Counted from the stretch's first letter, positions 44,783 through 54,271 are shown. The stretch: DNA of 64,000 nucleotides from Pedobacter yulinensis (GCF_003029735.1 NZ_KZ686272.1:110618-174617), one strand, 5' to 3'. Notes: generated by a model not told the origin, from the sequence alone. Numbers and translations are program-made.

Positions 44783-46174
44783 ATGAAATTCAACAGATTG
44801 CGTAAACTGATAGTCGCCGTCATGGCCGCCCTGTTGCCGGCGATCGCTTTTGCCCAAAAACCAAACATCGTACTGATTGTTGCCGACGATCTTGGTTATA
44901 AAGATGTGGGTTTTACCGGGAGTAATTGGTTTGAAACACCGCGTCTGGACGGGCTGGCAGCCGAAAGCATGGTCTTTAACCAGGCCTATGCCGCAGCCGC
45001 CAATTGCGCGCCCAGCCGTGCCTGCATGCTTTCGGGACTCAATACACCCCGCCACGGCATTTATACGGTGGGTACCTCGGCCCGCGGAGCGGCTTCAGAC
45101 CGTAAACTTGTTCCTGTAAAAAACACGGATGACCTGGCCCCCCGGTTCTACACGCTGGCCGAAATGCTGCGCGACGCGGGATACGATACGGGGATCATCG
45201 GAAAGTGGCACTTGGGAAAAGACCCGCTAACACAGGGCTTTTCTTATAATTTTGGCGGAAACCACCGGGGGTCTAATAAATATTTCGTGCCTTATCAGAA
45301 TCCGGATATACCTGACGGCCAAAGCGGCGAATACCTGACCTACCGGCTTGGCCGGGAGGCAGAAAAATACATTACGGCACACAAAGACAAGCCCTTTTTC
45401 CTGTATCTTCCTTACTATGCTGTGCACACGCCGCTACAGGCGCCGGATAGTCTGAAACAGAAGTATGCGGCGAAAAAAGCTGCCGGCGCACAAAACCATG
45501 TTACCTACGGTGCCATGGTCGAAGCGCTGGACCAGAGTGTTGGCGGCGTACTGGACAAACTGGCCGAGCTGGGCCTGCGCGAAAACACAATAGTAATTTT
45601 CACCTCCGATAACGGGGGTATCCGGTCCATTTCCTCTCAGGAGCCGCTTCGGGCGGGTAAGGGATCCTATTACGAGGGCGGCATCCGCGTTCCGCTTCTC
45701 GTTCGCTGGCCGGCCGCCATCAAAGCCGGAAGCCGCACCGAAACACCTGTTACCAATATGGATTTTTATCCAACCCTGATGGAGGTGGCGGGCTTCAAAA
45801 AGTCGTTGGAACTGGACGGGCAATCGCTTGTGCCGCTCTGGCAGGGCGGAAAGCTGGCCGGACGGCCCCTGTACTGGCATTTCCCGATCTACCTGCAGGC
45901 CTATGACCCACAGAAAGACGATGGGTATGATCCGTTGTTCCGAACCAGGCCCGGCTCGGCGGTCAGGAGCGGAAAGTGGAAACTGATCAGGTATGACGAA
46001 GACCAGGTGGTTGAACTGTATGACCTCGAGCGGGATCCTGCCGAGCGAAAGAACCTGGCGCAGGTGCAACCGCAGATCAAGCAAAAAATGCTGAAGCAGT
46101 TGAACGACTGGCTTACAATGACCCAGGCGCCGCTACCTGCAGCGAAAAATCCTGATTATAAAAAGAAAATTTAA
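44783..46174 (+). CDS. Sulfatase (family S1)
   Basis: A 463-residue exported sulfatase of the locus. Signal peptide 1-24 (AFAQ). Metal-binding start NIVLIVADDLGYKDVGFTGS (about 28-47); the formylglycine motif is Cys75-Ala-Pro-Ser-Arg79 (NCAPSRACMLSGL). GIIGKWHLGK (about 138) and VIFTSDNGG (about 272) supply the rest of the active site. It has the usual length; the maturase is not in the window. Lying between the GH43 gene and a hairpin shared with GH92, it suggests that the glycan has sulfate esters, for example on galactose, GlcNAc or mannose. A separate sulfatase lies at 25838-27526. Confidence 0.92.
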   Translation: MKFNRLRKLIVAVMAALLPAIAFAQKPNIVLIVADDLGYKDVGFTGSNWFETPRLDGLAAESMVFNQAYAAAANCAPSRACMLSGLNTPRHGIYTVGTSARGAASDRKLVPVKNTDDLAPRFYTLAEMLRDAGYDTGIIGKWHLGKDPLTQGFSYNFGGNHRGSNKYFVPYQNPDIPDGQSGEYLTYRLGREAEKYITAHKDKPFFLYLPYYAVHTPLQAPDSLKQKYAAKKAAGAQNHVTYGAMVEALDQSVGGVLDKLAELGLRENTIVIFTSDNGGIRSISSQEPLRAGKGSYYEGGIRVPLLVRWPAAIKAGSRTETPVTNMDFYPTLMEVAGFKKSLELDGQSLVPLWQGGKLAGRPLYWHFPIYLQAYDPQKDDGYDPLFRTRPGSAVRSGKWKLIRYDEDQVVELYDLERDPAERKNLAQVQPQIKQKMLKQLNDWLTMTQAPLPAAKNPDYKKKI

Positions 46175-46196
46175 TTTTTGGATAATTTTTTAACTT

Positions 46197-46229
46197 AAAG
46201 TTGGTAACTTTACGAAAGTTACCAACTTT
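46197..46229. terminator. Strong 15-bp inverted repeat between convergent genes
   Basis: AAAGTTGGTAACTTT (46197-46211) and AAAGTTACCAACTTT (46215-46229) pair perfectly around an ACG loop. It lies 23 bases after the sulfatase stop and 39 bases from the GH92 stop (convergent), so it is a candidate bidirectional terminator. On the plus strand it lacks a T-run; on the minus strand it is followed by TTTAAGTTAAAAAATT. Confidence 0.65.
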
Positions 46230-46267
46230 GCAGGACTCGAACTGTGTTCCGGCCGGTTGGGCCCTGA

Positions 46268-48595
46268 TTAGAACTGATCCCTGGGTTCGGCCGACAGCCT
46301 CAATTGTAATGTTCCGCCCCTCAGAATGTCTGAAACAGGAACGAACGGCTGCTCAAGCTTCCGGCCATTTGCAATAATCTGCGAAATGTAGCGCTGCCCT
46401 TCACCAAAATTCTCGCAGTTGATTTTAAAGGCTTCGCCGCTGTGGTACTTTTTATTCAATTTAATCTGCACCTCCTTGAACAAAGGAGTGCTGATGCCCA
46501 TGGTTCCGTGGGCATTGGTCATACCCTGCACATCAAACAGGCCCATTGCCGCAAGCACATACCAGGCCCCCAGCTGTCCCTGGTCTTCGTCCTGGCCATA
46601 ACCATACCCGTGAATCCCGTCGCTGCCATAAAATTCATCGCAAATGGCACGTACCCACTTCTGCGTCAGGCTTGGCCTGCCTGAATAGTTGAATAACCAG
46701 GATATATGCAGGTTTGGCTGGTTGCCGTGGTTATAAGGCGCCTGCAGGCCCGAGAAGGCGTCGAGAGTCTTTCCACCGCCAAATGCGTTTTGTTGTGAGG
46801 CGGCGAAAATGCTGTCCAGCCTTTTGTTGAAAGCATTGCGGCCAATCCTTGTAATCAATCCTTGGGGATCCTGAGGTACATAAAAGGTGTATTGCCAGGC
46901 ATTTCCTTCCTGGAAGCCACGCCAGACTTCAGAGGGGTTGAAGTTGTCTATAAATTTTCCGTTGTCGTACTTCGGCCGAACAAGTTTCAGCTTGTCATCG
47001 AATAGCTCCTTCCAGCCTGCTGCGAGGCGGTTAAATTGTTTTTCTTCGGTCGCTTTCCCGAGCAACCGGGCCCATTCAGCCATGGCGTATGCACTGTAAG
47101 CATACTCGAGCGTATGCGATGCCGAAAATTGCCAGCTTTCGGCGAAATCATCAGACTTATCAATATGGCCTACGTAGCCTTTTTTTACGAAACGGGCTAC
47201 ATCCAGTTTACCTGCGCCGCGGGGGCGGTTTTTCCCGTCGACTTCATTTTTATAGGCCGCCTGCCAGGCCAGGTCGGTATCAAAGTCCCGGATTCCGTTA
47301 CAGTATGCGCTCGCCATGACGAGGCCCACGAAGTTGGTGCCTACACCGGAAACATACCTGCTATTGGCAATGCCGTCTGCCAGCCAGCCCGAGTCTTTGT
47401 AAACGAGCAGCTGACTTTTGATGAAGTCTGAATAATATTCGGGGTAGGCGAGGGTCCAGAGCTGTGTAAGGTTCCAGAAACCTCCCCAGATCGCGTCTGT
47501 ATTGTAGTGGTTATGCAAGGGCTTTCCATTGGCGGCCAGTGGGATCTGACCGGTCGAACCGTCGTTCCTCGGATACGCACCATTCACGTCGCTGGCCAGT
47601 CCGCGGCCCAGTAGGGCATGGTAAAGCGCCGTGTAGAACTTAACCTGGTCTGCTTGCTTACCTCCTTTAACGGCTATGCGGCCAAGCGCTTCATTCCAGC
47701 TTGCCTGCGACTGTTTCAGCGCCTGGTCAAAAGTGAGCCCGTGTGCTTCAGCCTGAAGGTTTTTACGGGCGTTTTCAATCGAGGTGTAAGAAAGACCGGC
47801 TTTGATCGTGATCTTTTCGCCAGCTTTCGTGCTGAATGTGAGGTACACCCCGGCTCCTTTACCTTTCGCGCTGCGGGTGCCTTTGTGCAGGTCGCGGCCA
47901 TTGAAGCTTCCCACGGCCAGGGGGCGTTTGTCTGCCACGGCAGAAAAAAACATGGCGACCTCGGCCCCGGGCTGATACTTGGACACATACACCGGCCGGG
48001 TCACGACATATCCCTCGATCCGGCCGTCGGACATGATTTCCACCCGCGCACCTTTTACCTCACCACTTTCGCCTTGTTTGTTGCCGATGTCAAACAAGAT
48101 GTTCGCCTGCCGGCTTTCCGGAAATGTATAGCGGTGAAAAGCAACCCGCGGCGTAGCTGTCAGCTCGGCCCTGATGCCGTATTTTTTCAGCAGGACGCTG
48201 TAGTAACCGGCATAGGCCTGTTCGTCGCGCCGGTCAAAATCAGAGCGATAGCCGCCAGCCACGTCATCAAGCTTGCCCGGCGTGGTTTTCAATTCACCGG
48301 TGCTTGGGGCGAACACTACGCCACCTATTTGGAACTCATGAAAATTCGCAAAGCCTTCTATCGAAGTATGCCGGTAGTCGTACCCAACGGCCTCCCAGCC
48401 CTGGGCATTTCCCTCGCTTCCGTTGGTAGAGGGGCCGGGTTTTGCCATACCGAAGGGCGCAGCGCCCGGGGTAAAGAAAAACCAGCGGGAATGGGCTGTA
48501 CCGATGCGCGGTTCGACCAGTTTGGTGTATTGCTGCGCGGCAGTTGTAAGGCTAAAAAGCAGGGGCAGCAGAATAAGTTGGTGTCTTTTTTTCAT
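46268..48595 (-). CDS. GH92 alpha-mannosidase (copy 1)
   Basis: A 775-residue exported calcium-dependent exo-alpha-mannosidase. Signal peptide 1-20 (SLTTAAQQ). The N-terminal beta-sandwich starts VEPRIGTAHSRWFFFTPGAAPFGMAKPGPSTNG with the GYDYRHTSIEGFANFHE block (about 25-90); the (alpha/alpha)6 barrel has YNTDAIWGGFWNLTQLW (about 365) and the catalytic GYGQDEDQGQLGAWYVLAAMGLF (about 675-697). Length is usual. Its ATG shares one base with the transporter stop (TAATG), so it is the last gene of the PMI-GH92-MFS-GH92 operon. Linkage preference (alpha-1,2, 1,3 or 1,6) cannot be read from the sequence. Confidence 0.93.
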   Translation of the reverse strand: MKKRHQLILLPLLFSLTTAAQQYTKLVEPRIGTAHSRWFFFTPGAAPFGMAKPGPSTNGSEGNAQGWEAVGYDYRHTSIEGFANFHEFQIGGVVFAPSTGELKTTPGKLDDVAGGYRSDFDRRDEQAYAGYYSVLLKKYGIRAELTATPRVAFHRYTFPESRQANILFDIGNKQGESGEVKGARVEIMSDGRIEGYVVTRPVYVSKYQPGAEVAMFFSAVADKRPLAVGSFNGRDLHKGTRSAKGKGAGVYLTFSTKAGEKITIKAGLSYTSIENARKNLQAEAHGLTFDQALKQSQASWNEALGRIAVKGGKQADQVKFYTALYHALLGRGLASDVNGAYPRNDGSTGQIPLAANGKPLHNHYNTDAIWGGFWNLTQLWTLAYPEYYSDFIKSQLLVYKDSGWLADGIANSRYVSGVGTNFVGLVMASAYCNGIRDFDTDLAWQAAYKNEVDGKNRPRGAGKLDVARFVKKGYVGHIDKSDDFAESWQFSASHTLEYAYSAYAMAEWARLLGKATEEKQFNRLAAGWKELFDDKLKLVRPKYDNGKFIDNFNPSEVWRGFQEGNAWQYTFYVPQDPQGLITRIGRNAFNKRLDSIFAASQQNAFGGGKTLDAFSGLQAPYNHGNQPNLHISWLFNYSGRPSLTQKWVRAICDEFYGSDGIHGYGYGQDEDQGQLGAWYVLAAMGLFDVQGMTNAHGTMGISTPLFKEVQIKLNKKYHSGEAFKINCENFGEGQRYISQIIANGRKLEQPFVPVSDILRGGTLQLRLSAEPRDQF

Positions 48596-49953
48596 TAATG
48601 CATAATTAAGGGGCTTTCGTTTTTAGCCTCCAGGTTGTTTTCAATGTGTTCGAGCGAGCGTCCTTTGGTTTCCGGCAGCAGCCGGTAAACAGTGAAGAAG
48701 GCGACCAGGCAGAAAGATCCGAAGAACCAGAATGTGCCGCTGCTGCCTATCCAGCTAAGTAACAGGGGCGTTAGCTGGCCTACAACAGTGTCGGCTATCC
48801 ACATTACCATGACGCTGAGTGCCATGGCCCGGCCACGGATGGTGCCGGGGAAGATCTCGGATGCGATCACAAATTTCAGCGGACCGATAGAAAATGCAAA
48901 GCAGGCAAGAAAAGCCAGCACACACAGCAGCAGCCAGATGCTGCCGGTTGCACCCGTATAAAAACACAGCCCGGTCAGGGCCAGCGTTACAGTGGCGCCA
49001 GCAGTGCCATAGAGGTATAGTGGCCGGCGGCCCCAACTATCTACCTTCCAGATCGCCACCAGCGTGAACAACATGTTGGCCATGCCGAAAATAACCTGGC
49101 TGAGCAGGGAATTGCTCAGTGACACACCTGCATTGCTGAGAATGCGGGGCCCGTAATAAATAATTGCGTTGATTCCACTGAACTGGGAGAACAGCGGAAG
49201 CAGCAAGCCAATGATCAGTGCACCGCGAAGCTTTGGCGAGAGGAGGTCCTGGTAGGAAGCAGGGCGCGTGGTGCCGGGCAAGTCTTGTACTGTTTCGCCC
49301 GTCTGCGAAAGAATGGCCAGGGCTTCGACCCGGCGGCCTCTGGCCAGCAGCCAGCGCGGACTTTCGGGCAGGCGGAACAAGCCGATAAAAAAGATGACGG
49401 CCGGGAATGCCCCAATCAGGAACATGCCGCGCCAAAGTTCGTCATGAAATAACCTTCCATGCATGCCCGGCGCCAGCGCAACCAGCGCCGCATTACTCAA
49501 ATAGGCACATAGAATACCCATGGTCAGGGCGAGCTGGTAATAGGTCACCAGGCGGCCGCGTTTCGCTGCGGGTGCGATCTCAGAGATATAGAGCGGAACC
49601 ACGTTTGAGGCGATACCGATGCCAATGCCGCCCAGTATTCTTGAAACGATCACAGCAGACAATCCGGGCAGCAAGGCACAGCCCAGTGCCGAACCAACAA
49701 AAAGTACGGCAGACAAGAGCATCGGAAAACGCCGCCCCGAGCGGTCACTTAGTTCGCCCGAAAGTGCAACACCGGCAATGCATCCTACCAGGGCAGAAGA
49801 AACAAACCAGCCCTCTGAGGCCGCACTTAATCCGTACTGGGCCTTAACCAGGGGCAATACCCCTGATACAACGGCCATATCAAAGCCGAACAGGAAGCCG
49901 CCCAGCGAGGCAACCAGCGTGATCAGGCCAATGCTGTATTTTTTTGCATTCAT
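48595..49953 (-). CDS. MFS sugar transporter (sugar porter family)
   Basis: A 452-residue inner-membrane proton-sugar symporter. Twelve hydrophobic segments. Sugar-porter signatures: GFLFGFDMAVVSGVLPLVKAQYG at the start (about 18-42), SGELSDRSGRRFPML (about 65-80, the G-R-[KR]-x-G loop), PESPRWLLARGR (about 197-208, PESPR), ILSQTGE, KVDSWGRRPLYLYG (about 303-316, DxxGRR) and LPETKGRSLEHIE (about 427-439, PETKG). The substrate is probably mannose, since it is between two alpha-mannosidases and just after mannose-6-phosphate isomerase. Its ATG overlaps the upstream GH92 stop (ATGA) and its stop shares a base with the downstream GH92 ATG, so translation is coupled throughout. Confidence 0.93.
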   Translation of the reverse strand: MNAKKYSIGLITLVASLGGFLFGFDMAVVSGVLPLVKAQYGLSAASEGWFVSSALVGCIAGVALSGELSDRSGRRFPMLLSAVLFVGSALGCALLPGLSAVIVSRILGGIGIGIASNVVPLYISEIAPAAKRGRLVTYYQLALTMGILCAYLSNAALVALAPGMHGRLFHDELWRGMFLIGAFPAVIFFIGLFRLPESPRWLLARGRRVEALAILSQTGETVQDLPGTTRPASYQDLLSPKLRGALIIGLLLPLFSQFSGINAIIYYGPRILSNAGVSLSNSLLSQVIFGMANMLFTLVAIWKVDSWGRRPLYLYGTAGATVTLALTGLCFYTGATGSIWLLLCVLAFLACFAFSIGPLKFVIASEIFPGTIRGRAMALSVMVMWIADTVVGQLTPLLLSWIGSSGTFWFFGSFCLVAFFTVYRLLPETKGRSLEHIENNLEAKNESPLIMH

Positions 49954-52313
49954 CGCTTTGCGTATTTGGGTTTTGACATCGAGGGCGGTGCGTCGGCGGG
50001 CGCGCTCCCCCAGTTTTTGTTGGGCTGAGCGCCCATTTCAAGGACCAGGCTTCCGCCTTTGACCAGATCCTCATGATAAAACCACGGTTTTGTTAAAGGT
50101 TTCCCGTTTAGTTTGGCCGACTGCACGTAGATGTTCTGATCAGAAACGTTCCTGGCTTCGATACTGAAAGAACCTCCCTTGTAATATTTCGGGTCCAGCG
50201 AGATCGTAGCCTTCGGAAAGAGGGGACTCCCGATTTCGTAAAACGGCCTGGCCGAAGTGCCGCCATCGGTCTCGAATAAACCAAGTGCTGCCATGACGAA
50301 CCAGGCGCCCATCTGCCCCTCATCTTCATCGCCCAGCCATCCCTGGTAAGGTGTAGCGCCGTAATATTGCCGCATAATGGCCTTTGTCCATTTTTGGGTA
50401 AGCCAGGGTTGCCCGGAATAGTTGAACAGCCAGGCCGCCTGCATGTTCGGCTGGTTGCCATGGTTAATGGGAACAAGGTCGTACAAGTCGCCTTCAGCGT
50501 TGAAATTGTAGCGGACCGATTTTTCGAAACCCTCATTCAGGCGTTTGTTGAACTCATCTTTACCCATCAGGTTCAGAATTCCCTGCACATCGTGCGGGTT
50601 GAAAAAGCTGTATTGCCAGGCATTGCCCTCCAGGTAACCCGGGCCACTGAAACTGGTGCAGCAGTAGGGGCTCCAGTCACTGACCCAGCTTCCATCCCGG
50701 TTTTTCATCCGGACGTATCCCACCTGCGCATCCCAGACATTGCGGTAGTTTCCGGCACGGCTCAGGAAATGGTTGTATTCCTTCTTTTTCCCCAGTGAAC
50801 GCGCCATCTGCGCCACACACCAGTCATCGTACGCGTATTCCAGGGTGTTTGAAACCTGGCCTTCCTCATTCGGTACATACCCCAGTTTCATGTACGAGTC
50901 GAAAAATTTGTTGCCCGCAAAGCCGTTTTCAGGCGTCTTTACTCCCGGGGTAGTCTGCTGGTGCACCATGGCCTGAAAGGCGAGCGGTACATCAAAATCC
51001 CGGATACCTTTCTGGTAACTGCTTACCAGCAATGCGATCTCATGCGAGGCTTCCATGATGCCCGAGTATTCGATACCAGCCGGGCCCTTGGGCAGCCAGC
51101 CTCCCGTCTTGTAAATTTCCAGGAACGACCGGCTCCACTTGCCTGCAATGTCAGGATTTACGAGGGTCCATAACTGGTTCAGGTTCCAGAACGTATTCCA
51201 GAAGGCGTCAGAGCCCAATACGGGCGAGCCGGGATCAACCTGCCGTTCTTTTTCGTTGACGTCGATATATTTTCCGTTCACATCGCTCCAGGTGGTGCGG
51301 GCCACGTAAGAACGGTAAAGATTCGTGTAAAATTTGCGGCGGTTGGTTTCGCTTCCGCCTTCAACCCTGATTTTACCCAGCAAGCCGTTCCAGACCTTGC
51401 GTGCCGATTTGTGTACGGCGTCGAAGTTCCAGCCAAATGGCGTCATCTCTGTTTCCAGGTTAAGCCTGGCCTGCGGAATGCTGACCAGGGAAATGGCCGT
51501 ATGCATGCGGATGGTATCGCCTTTAGCCGGTTTAAAGTCGGCGAACGCCCCTGTCTTGCCCTTTCCGGCGAAGGTTTTTATACCCCTGGTGATGTTGCCT
51601 TCCTGCCAGGCGCCAAACGTTTCCATGGGCCGGTCAAAGCGGATGACAAAATGAACGGTATATTCATTCCAGCTCCAGCGCTGTTTTGAATATCCTTCTA
51701 TTTCATAAGGACTGACCTGCGTAAAGCGTGCTTCCAGGACCTCGGCCGTGTTTTCAAAAGGGATGTCCATATCAAACAGGATGTGTGCATCCCCAGCTTC
51801 CGGATACACGAAGCGGAAAAACCCGGCGCGCGTGGTGCTGGTAATCTCTGTGCGGATATTCCCGTTCATCAGCGTCACGCCATAGAAACCCGGACTGGCC
51901 CTTTCGGTGTTTTTGTCGATCCGCGATCGGTACCCGGTTGTCCAGCCGGTGGTGGGGCCGTCTGCCGGCCCACGCCTTACATTTAATACGCCAACTGTTG
52001 GCATGACCGAAAGGCCGGCCATGGTCCAGGAGTGGATGTGGCTGAAGCCGCCAACATTGTTCAGGCTGTACTCGTAACCCGATTTCCATACACCCCCCTG
52101 GTTGTCGGGACTGATCTGAACCATGCCAAAGGGCAGGGTCGCGCCGGGGTTAAGCATCCACCGCGATTCAGAGGTTCCCAGCAGGGGGTCTGCATAATCA
52201 GCGGGTTCTTTTTCCTGGGCACGGGCGTCTGCAGACGACCAGGGAATCGCTTGCAGCAGCACGCCTGCAAGCAGCAGCGCCCGCAGCACAACATGTTTAA
52301 GACCTGTGTTCAT
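49950..52313 (-). CDS. GH92 alpha-mannosidase (copy 2)
   Basis: A 787-residue exported alpha-mannosidase. The signal peptide is long and basic (VLRALLLAGVLLQAIPWSSADARAQ, about 9-33). N-terminal domain: YADPLLGTSESRWMLNPGATLPFGMVQISPDNQGG and SGYEYSLNNVGGFSHIHSW (about 40-100); catalytic barrel: SDAFWNTFWNLNQLW (about 370) and the calcium/acid region GWLGDEDEGQMGAWFVMAALGLFE (about 670-693). Copy 1 (46268-48595) has GQDEDQGQ at the same place, so the two enzymes may differ in linkage preference. It starts 10 bases after the PMI gene and its stop overlaps the transporter start by four bases. Confidence 0.93.
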   Translation of the reverse strand: MNTGLKHVVLRALLLAGVLLQAIPWSSADARAQEKEPADYADPLLGTSESRWMLNPGATLPFGMVQISPDNQGGVWKSGYEYSLNNVGGFSHIHSWTMAGLSVMPTVGVLNVRRGPADGPTTGWTTGYRSRIDKNTERASPGFYGVTLMNGNIRTEITSTTRAGFFRFVYPEAGDAHILFDMDIPFENTAEVLEARFTQVSPYEIEGYSKQRWSWNEYTVHFVIRFDRPMETFGAWQEGNITRGIKTFAGKGKTGAFADFKPAKGDTIRMHTAISLVSIPQARLNLETEMTPFGWNFDAVHKSARKVWNGLLGKIRVEGGSETNRRKFYTNLYRSYVARTTWSDVNGKYIDVNEKERQVDPGSPVLGSDAFWNTFWNLNQLWTLVNPDIAGKWSRSFLEIYKTGGWLPKGPAGIEYSGIMEASHEIALLVSSYQKGIRDFDVPLAFQAMVHQQTTPGVKTPENGFAGNKFFDSYMKLGYVPNEEGQVSNTLEYAYDDWCVAQMARSLGKKKEYNHFLSRAGNYRNVWDAQVGYVRMKNRDGSWVSDWSPYCCTSFSGPGYLEGNAWQYSFFNPHDVQGILNLMGKDEFNKRLNEGFEKSVRYNFNAEGDLYDLVPINHGNQPNMQAAWLFNYSGQPWLTQKWTKAIMRQYYGATPYQGWLGDEDEGQMGAWFVMAALGLFETDGGTSARPFYEIGSPLFPKATISLDPKYYKGGSFSIEARNVSDQNIYVQSAKLNGKPLTKPWFYHEDLVKGGSLVLEMGAQPNKNWGSAPADAPPSMSKPKYAKR

Positions 52314-52323
52314 ATCTCGTTGT

Positions 52324-54108
52324 TTAATTTGGCTTTAAAAAGGCCCGGACAACCTTTGCTGGCGAGCTGCCGGTATTAATCAGGATATAGTTTCCTGCGG
52401 CAGCCGGAACGACGAAGGTCTCGGCATAGTGGTATGTCTGCGTACGTTCGCCCGGCAGAACAACAATGATACGCTCACCCTCGACGAGCATGAAGACGTG
52501 CGGCGATCCATTCGTCTGCTGTTCCAGGCGGTTGCTGAACTCCAGCCGGTGTACGCCATAAAAATGTGCTTCGTGCGTAGGCAGATCAATGATCTGCCAG
52601 TCATCCCCGGCAGCCAGCTGTCGCGGCGCGGCGACCAGTTCCTGCGTAACCCGCTTTCCCTGACGGCTGAAATCGAGGTTGTTAAAGGCATGCTCAATAT
52701 TAATGGGCCGCGGTTTTCCGTTCAGGTCAAGCCGCAACCAGTCATACATTTTAAAAGTAAAGATATAGGGCGTGGCACTGATTTCGAGCACAAGGCTGCC
52801 TTTTCCGGCACTGTGCACCGTTCCATTCGGGATCAGGAACAAATCGTGTTTGTTCGCCTTAAACGTCTGTACAAATTGAGGAATGTCTACTGTTTTTCCA
52901 GTGGCCTGGCTTTCCTCGAGTTCATTCCTGAAGTGTTGCGGATCGATGCCCTCCCGGAACCCCAGGTAGACTTCGGCTCCGGGCTGACTGTCCATGATGT
53001 AATAAGTCTCGTCTTGCGTGAGGCGCTCGCCAAAGTGCTCCTGGATATAAGGCAGAGTAGGGTGGCACTGAATAGAGAGGTTGCCGCCGTTCCAGGTGTC
53101 AAGAAAGTCGAAACGGATCGGGAATTCGTCGCCAAACCGCTCTGCGAAATTGCCGAGCACCGCATTTCGCTGACTAAACATAAGACAGTCGAACGAGACC
53201 TCCAGCAGCAGGCCCGAACTTTCGAAGACAAGCCCGTTTTCAGGAACGATCAGTTCGAACGACCAGGCATAGTTCACCTCTTCTGCATTCAGTCCGGCGA
53301 GGTTGTTCTTCATCCACTGCCCGCCCCAGGCCCCGGGTTCGAACCAGGGACGTACACGAAAAGCAGATGAACCTAAATCAGCAAGCGCATGGCTGAGGTC
53401 ATTTCCGCCTATCCAGTTCAGCTTGCCCGGCCACTGCCCATCGGCTACAATGGCTGCATGGGGCAGCACTTCCTTTTTGTGAGCATTAAGGACTACCCAG
53501 TCTACAAAGTAAAAACGTTTATACGTTTCGGCATAATCTGCGTTTGCGGCAGCACCGAGATTAGCGGCTGCGCCGGCCCGCATGCGCAATTGAAGTTCGT
53601 TTTTTGGCAGGTCGACGTATACAATTGCAGCCGAAGGCGCAAAGAGTGCTGCGCCCGGGCCGATAATGATCGTCACCTCGTTGCGGGCGGCATCGATACT
53701 TACCTGTGGGATATTGAAAAAGTCTGCCAGTGTCAGCGATGCCCGCTTGCCCCAGGGTGAGCCCGGCCGACCAAGGTAAGGCGATACGAGCGCTGTAACC
53801 TCAGCTTCAGGCTTCAGATAACTGGCTGTGTCAACCCAGGTGGCGCTTATGCCGGCTTGCCGGAGCTGCGCATCAATGCTGTCTCGCACTTCAGCGAAAA
53901 ATACACCCTGGAAACCATCAATGGCTACCAGTTTATGCCCTGCGACCCAGTTAGCCAGGTCTTCGTATCCAGTATGAATCAGCCCGCCTGCAAGCTGGTG
54001 GGTGGGATAAATGGTATAACCATCAGGTCTGGGGCTGTCGAGTTGAGGGGGCATGAGTGGCTGCCGGCTTCGGCGCAATGCTGGTAAAGTTGTGTGCTGG
54101 GTATCCAT
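52324..54108 (-). CDS. Class I mannose-6-phosphate isomerase with N-terminal P-loop-like domain
   Basis: A 594-residue protein, about 250 residues longer than plain ManA. The C-terminal part (about 235-594) is type I PMI: FEPGAWGGQWMKNNL, WNGGNLSIQCHPTLPYIQEHFG with the Gln-x-His zinc pair, DETYYIMDSQPGAEVYLG, and DLFLIPNGTVHSAGKGSLVLEI with the third His. The N-terminal part has VAIDGFQGVFF (residues 61-71), which has the strand-IDG..G pattern of a uridine-kinase-like P-loop but lacks the GKS/T, so it is likely degenerate. It converts mannose-6-phosphate to fructose-6-phosphate. As the first gene of its operon, its job is to feed mannose released by the GH92 enzymes to glycolysis. No mannokinase is in the window. 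Confidence 0.87.
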   Translation of the reverse strand: MDTQHTTLPALRRSRQPLMPPQLDSPRPDGYTIYPTHQLAGGLIHTGYEDLANWVAGHKLVAIDGFQGVFFAEVRDSIDAQLRQAGISATWVDTASYLKPEAEVTALVSPYLGRPGSPWGKRASLTLADFFNIPQVSIDAARNEVTIIIGPGAALFAPSAAIVYVDLPKNELQLRMRAGAAANLGAAANADYAETYKRFYFVDWVVLNAHKKEVLPHAAIVADGQWPGKLNWIGGNDLSHALADLGSSAFRVRPWFEPGAWGGQWMKNNLAGLNAEEVNYAWSFELIVPENGLVFESSGLLLEVSFDCLMFSQRNAVLGNFAERFGDEFPIRFDFLDTWNGGNLSIQCHPTLPYIQEHFGERLTQDETYYIMDSQPGAEVYLGFREGIDPQHFRNELEESQATGKTVDIPQFVQTFKANKHDLFLIPNGTVHSAGKGSLVLEISATPYIFTFKMYDWLRLDLNGKPRPINIEHAFNNLDFSRQGKRVTQELVAAPRQLAAGDDWQIIDLPTHEAHFYGVHRLEFSNRLEQQTNGSPHVFMLVEGERIIVVLPGERTQTYHYAETFVVPAAAGNYILINTGSSPAKVVRAFLKPN

Positions 54109-54195
54109 ATTATTAAAAGGTAGTTGTGCCCGGTGGAAAAAAAAATCAACCTTCTGGTCGGGCAGGAGACCAGCAGGCGCAACGGTTAGATCTTA

Positions 54196-54209
54196 TATGT
54201 ACAAACATA
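54196..54209. promoter_or_regulatory. Candidate operator of the GntR regulator
   Basis: TATGT (54196-54200), ACAA, ACATA (54205-54209) form an inverted repeat in the 163-base divergent space between the PMI gene (start 54108) and the GntR gene (start 54272). GntR/UTRA proteins usually bind short TnTAnACA-like palindromes here. The call rests on position and symmetry only. Confidence 0.35.
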
Positions 54210-54271
54210 GTAACATAATGCAGCCGGCCAAAATTATTTTCATATTTTTATCGTGCCGAAACGAGCTGTCT

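Noticed and set aside
47618..48598. 326-codon plus-strand frame opposite GH92 copy 1
   Set aside because: The sequence on the minus strand has full GH92 motifs; the plus frame has no recognisable fold and is a shadow.
52429..53370. 313-codon plus-strand frame opposite the mannose-6-phosphate isomerase gene
   Set aside because: Same reason: the minus-strand protein has zinc-ligand motifs in order, the plus frame none.
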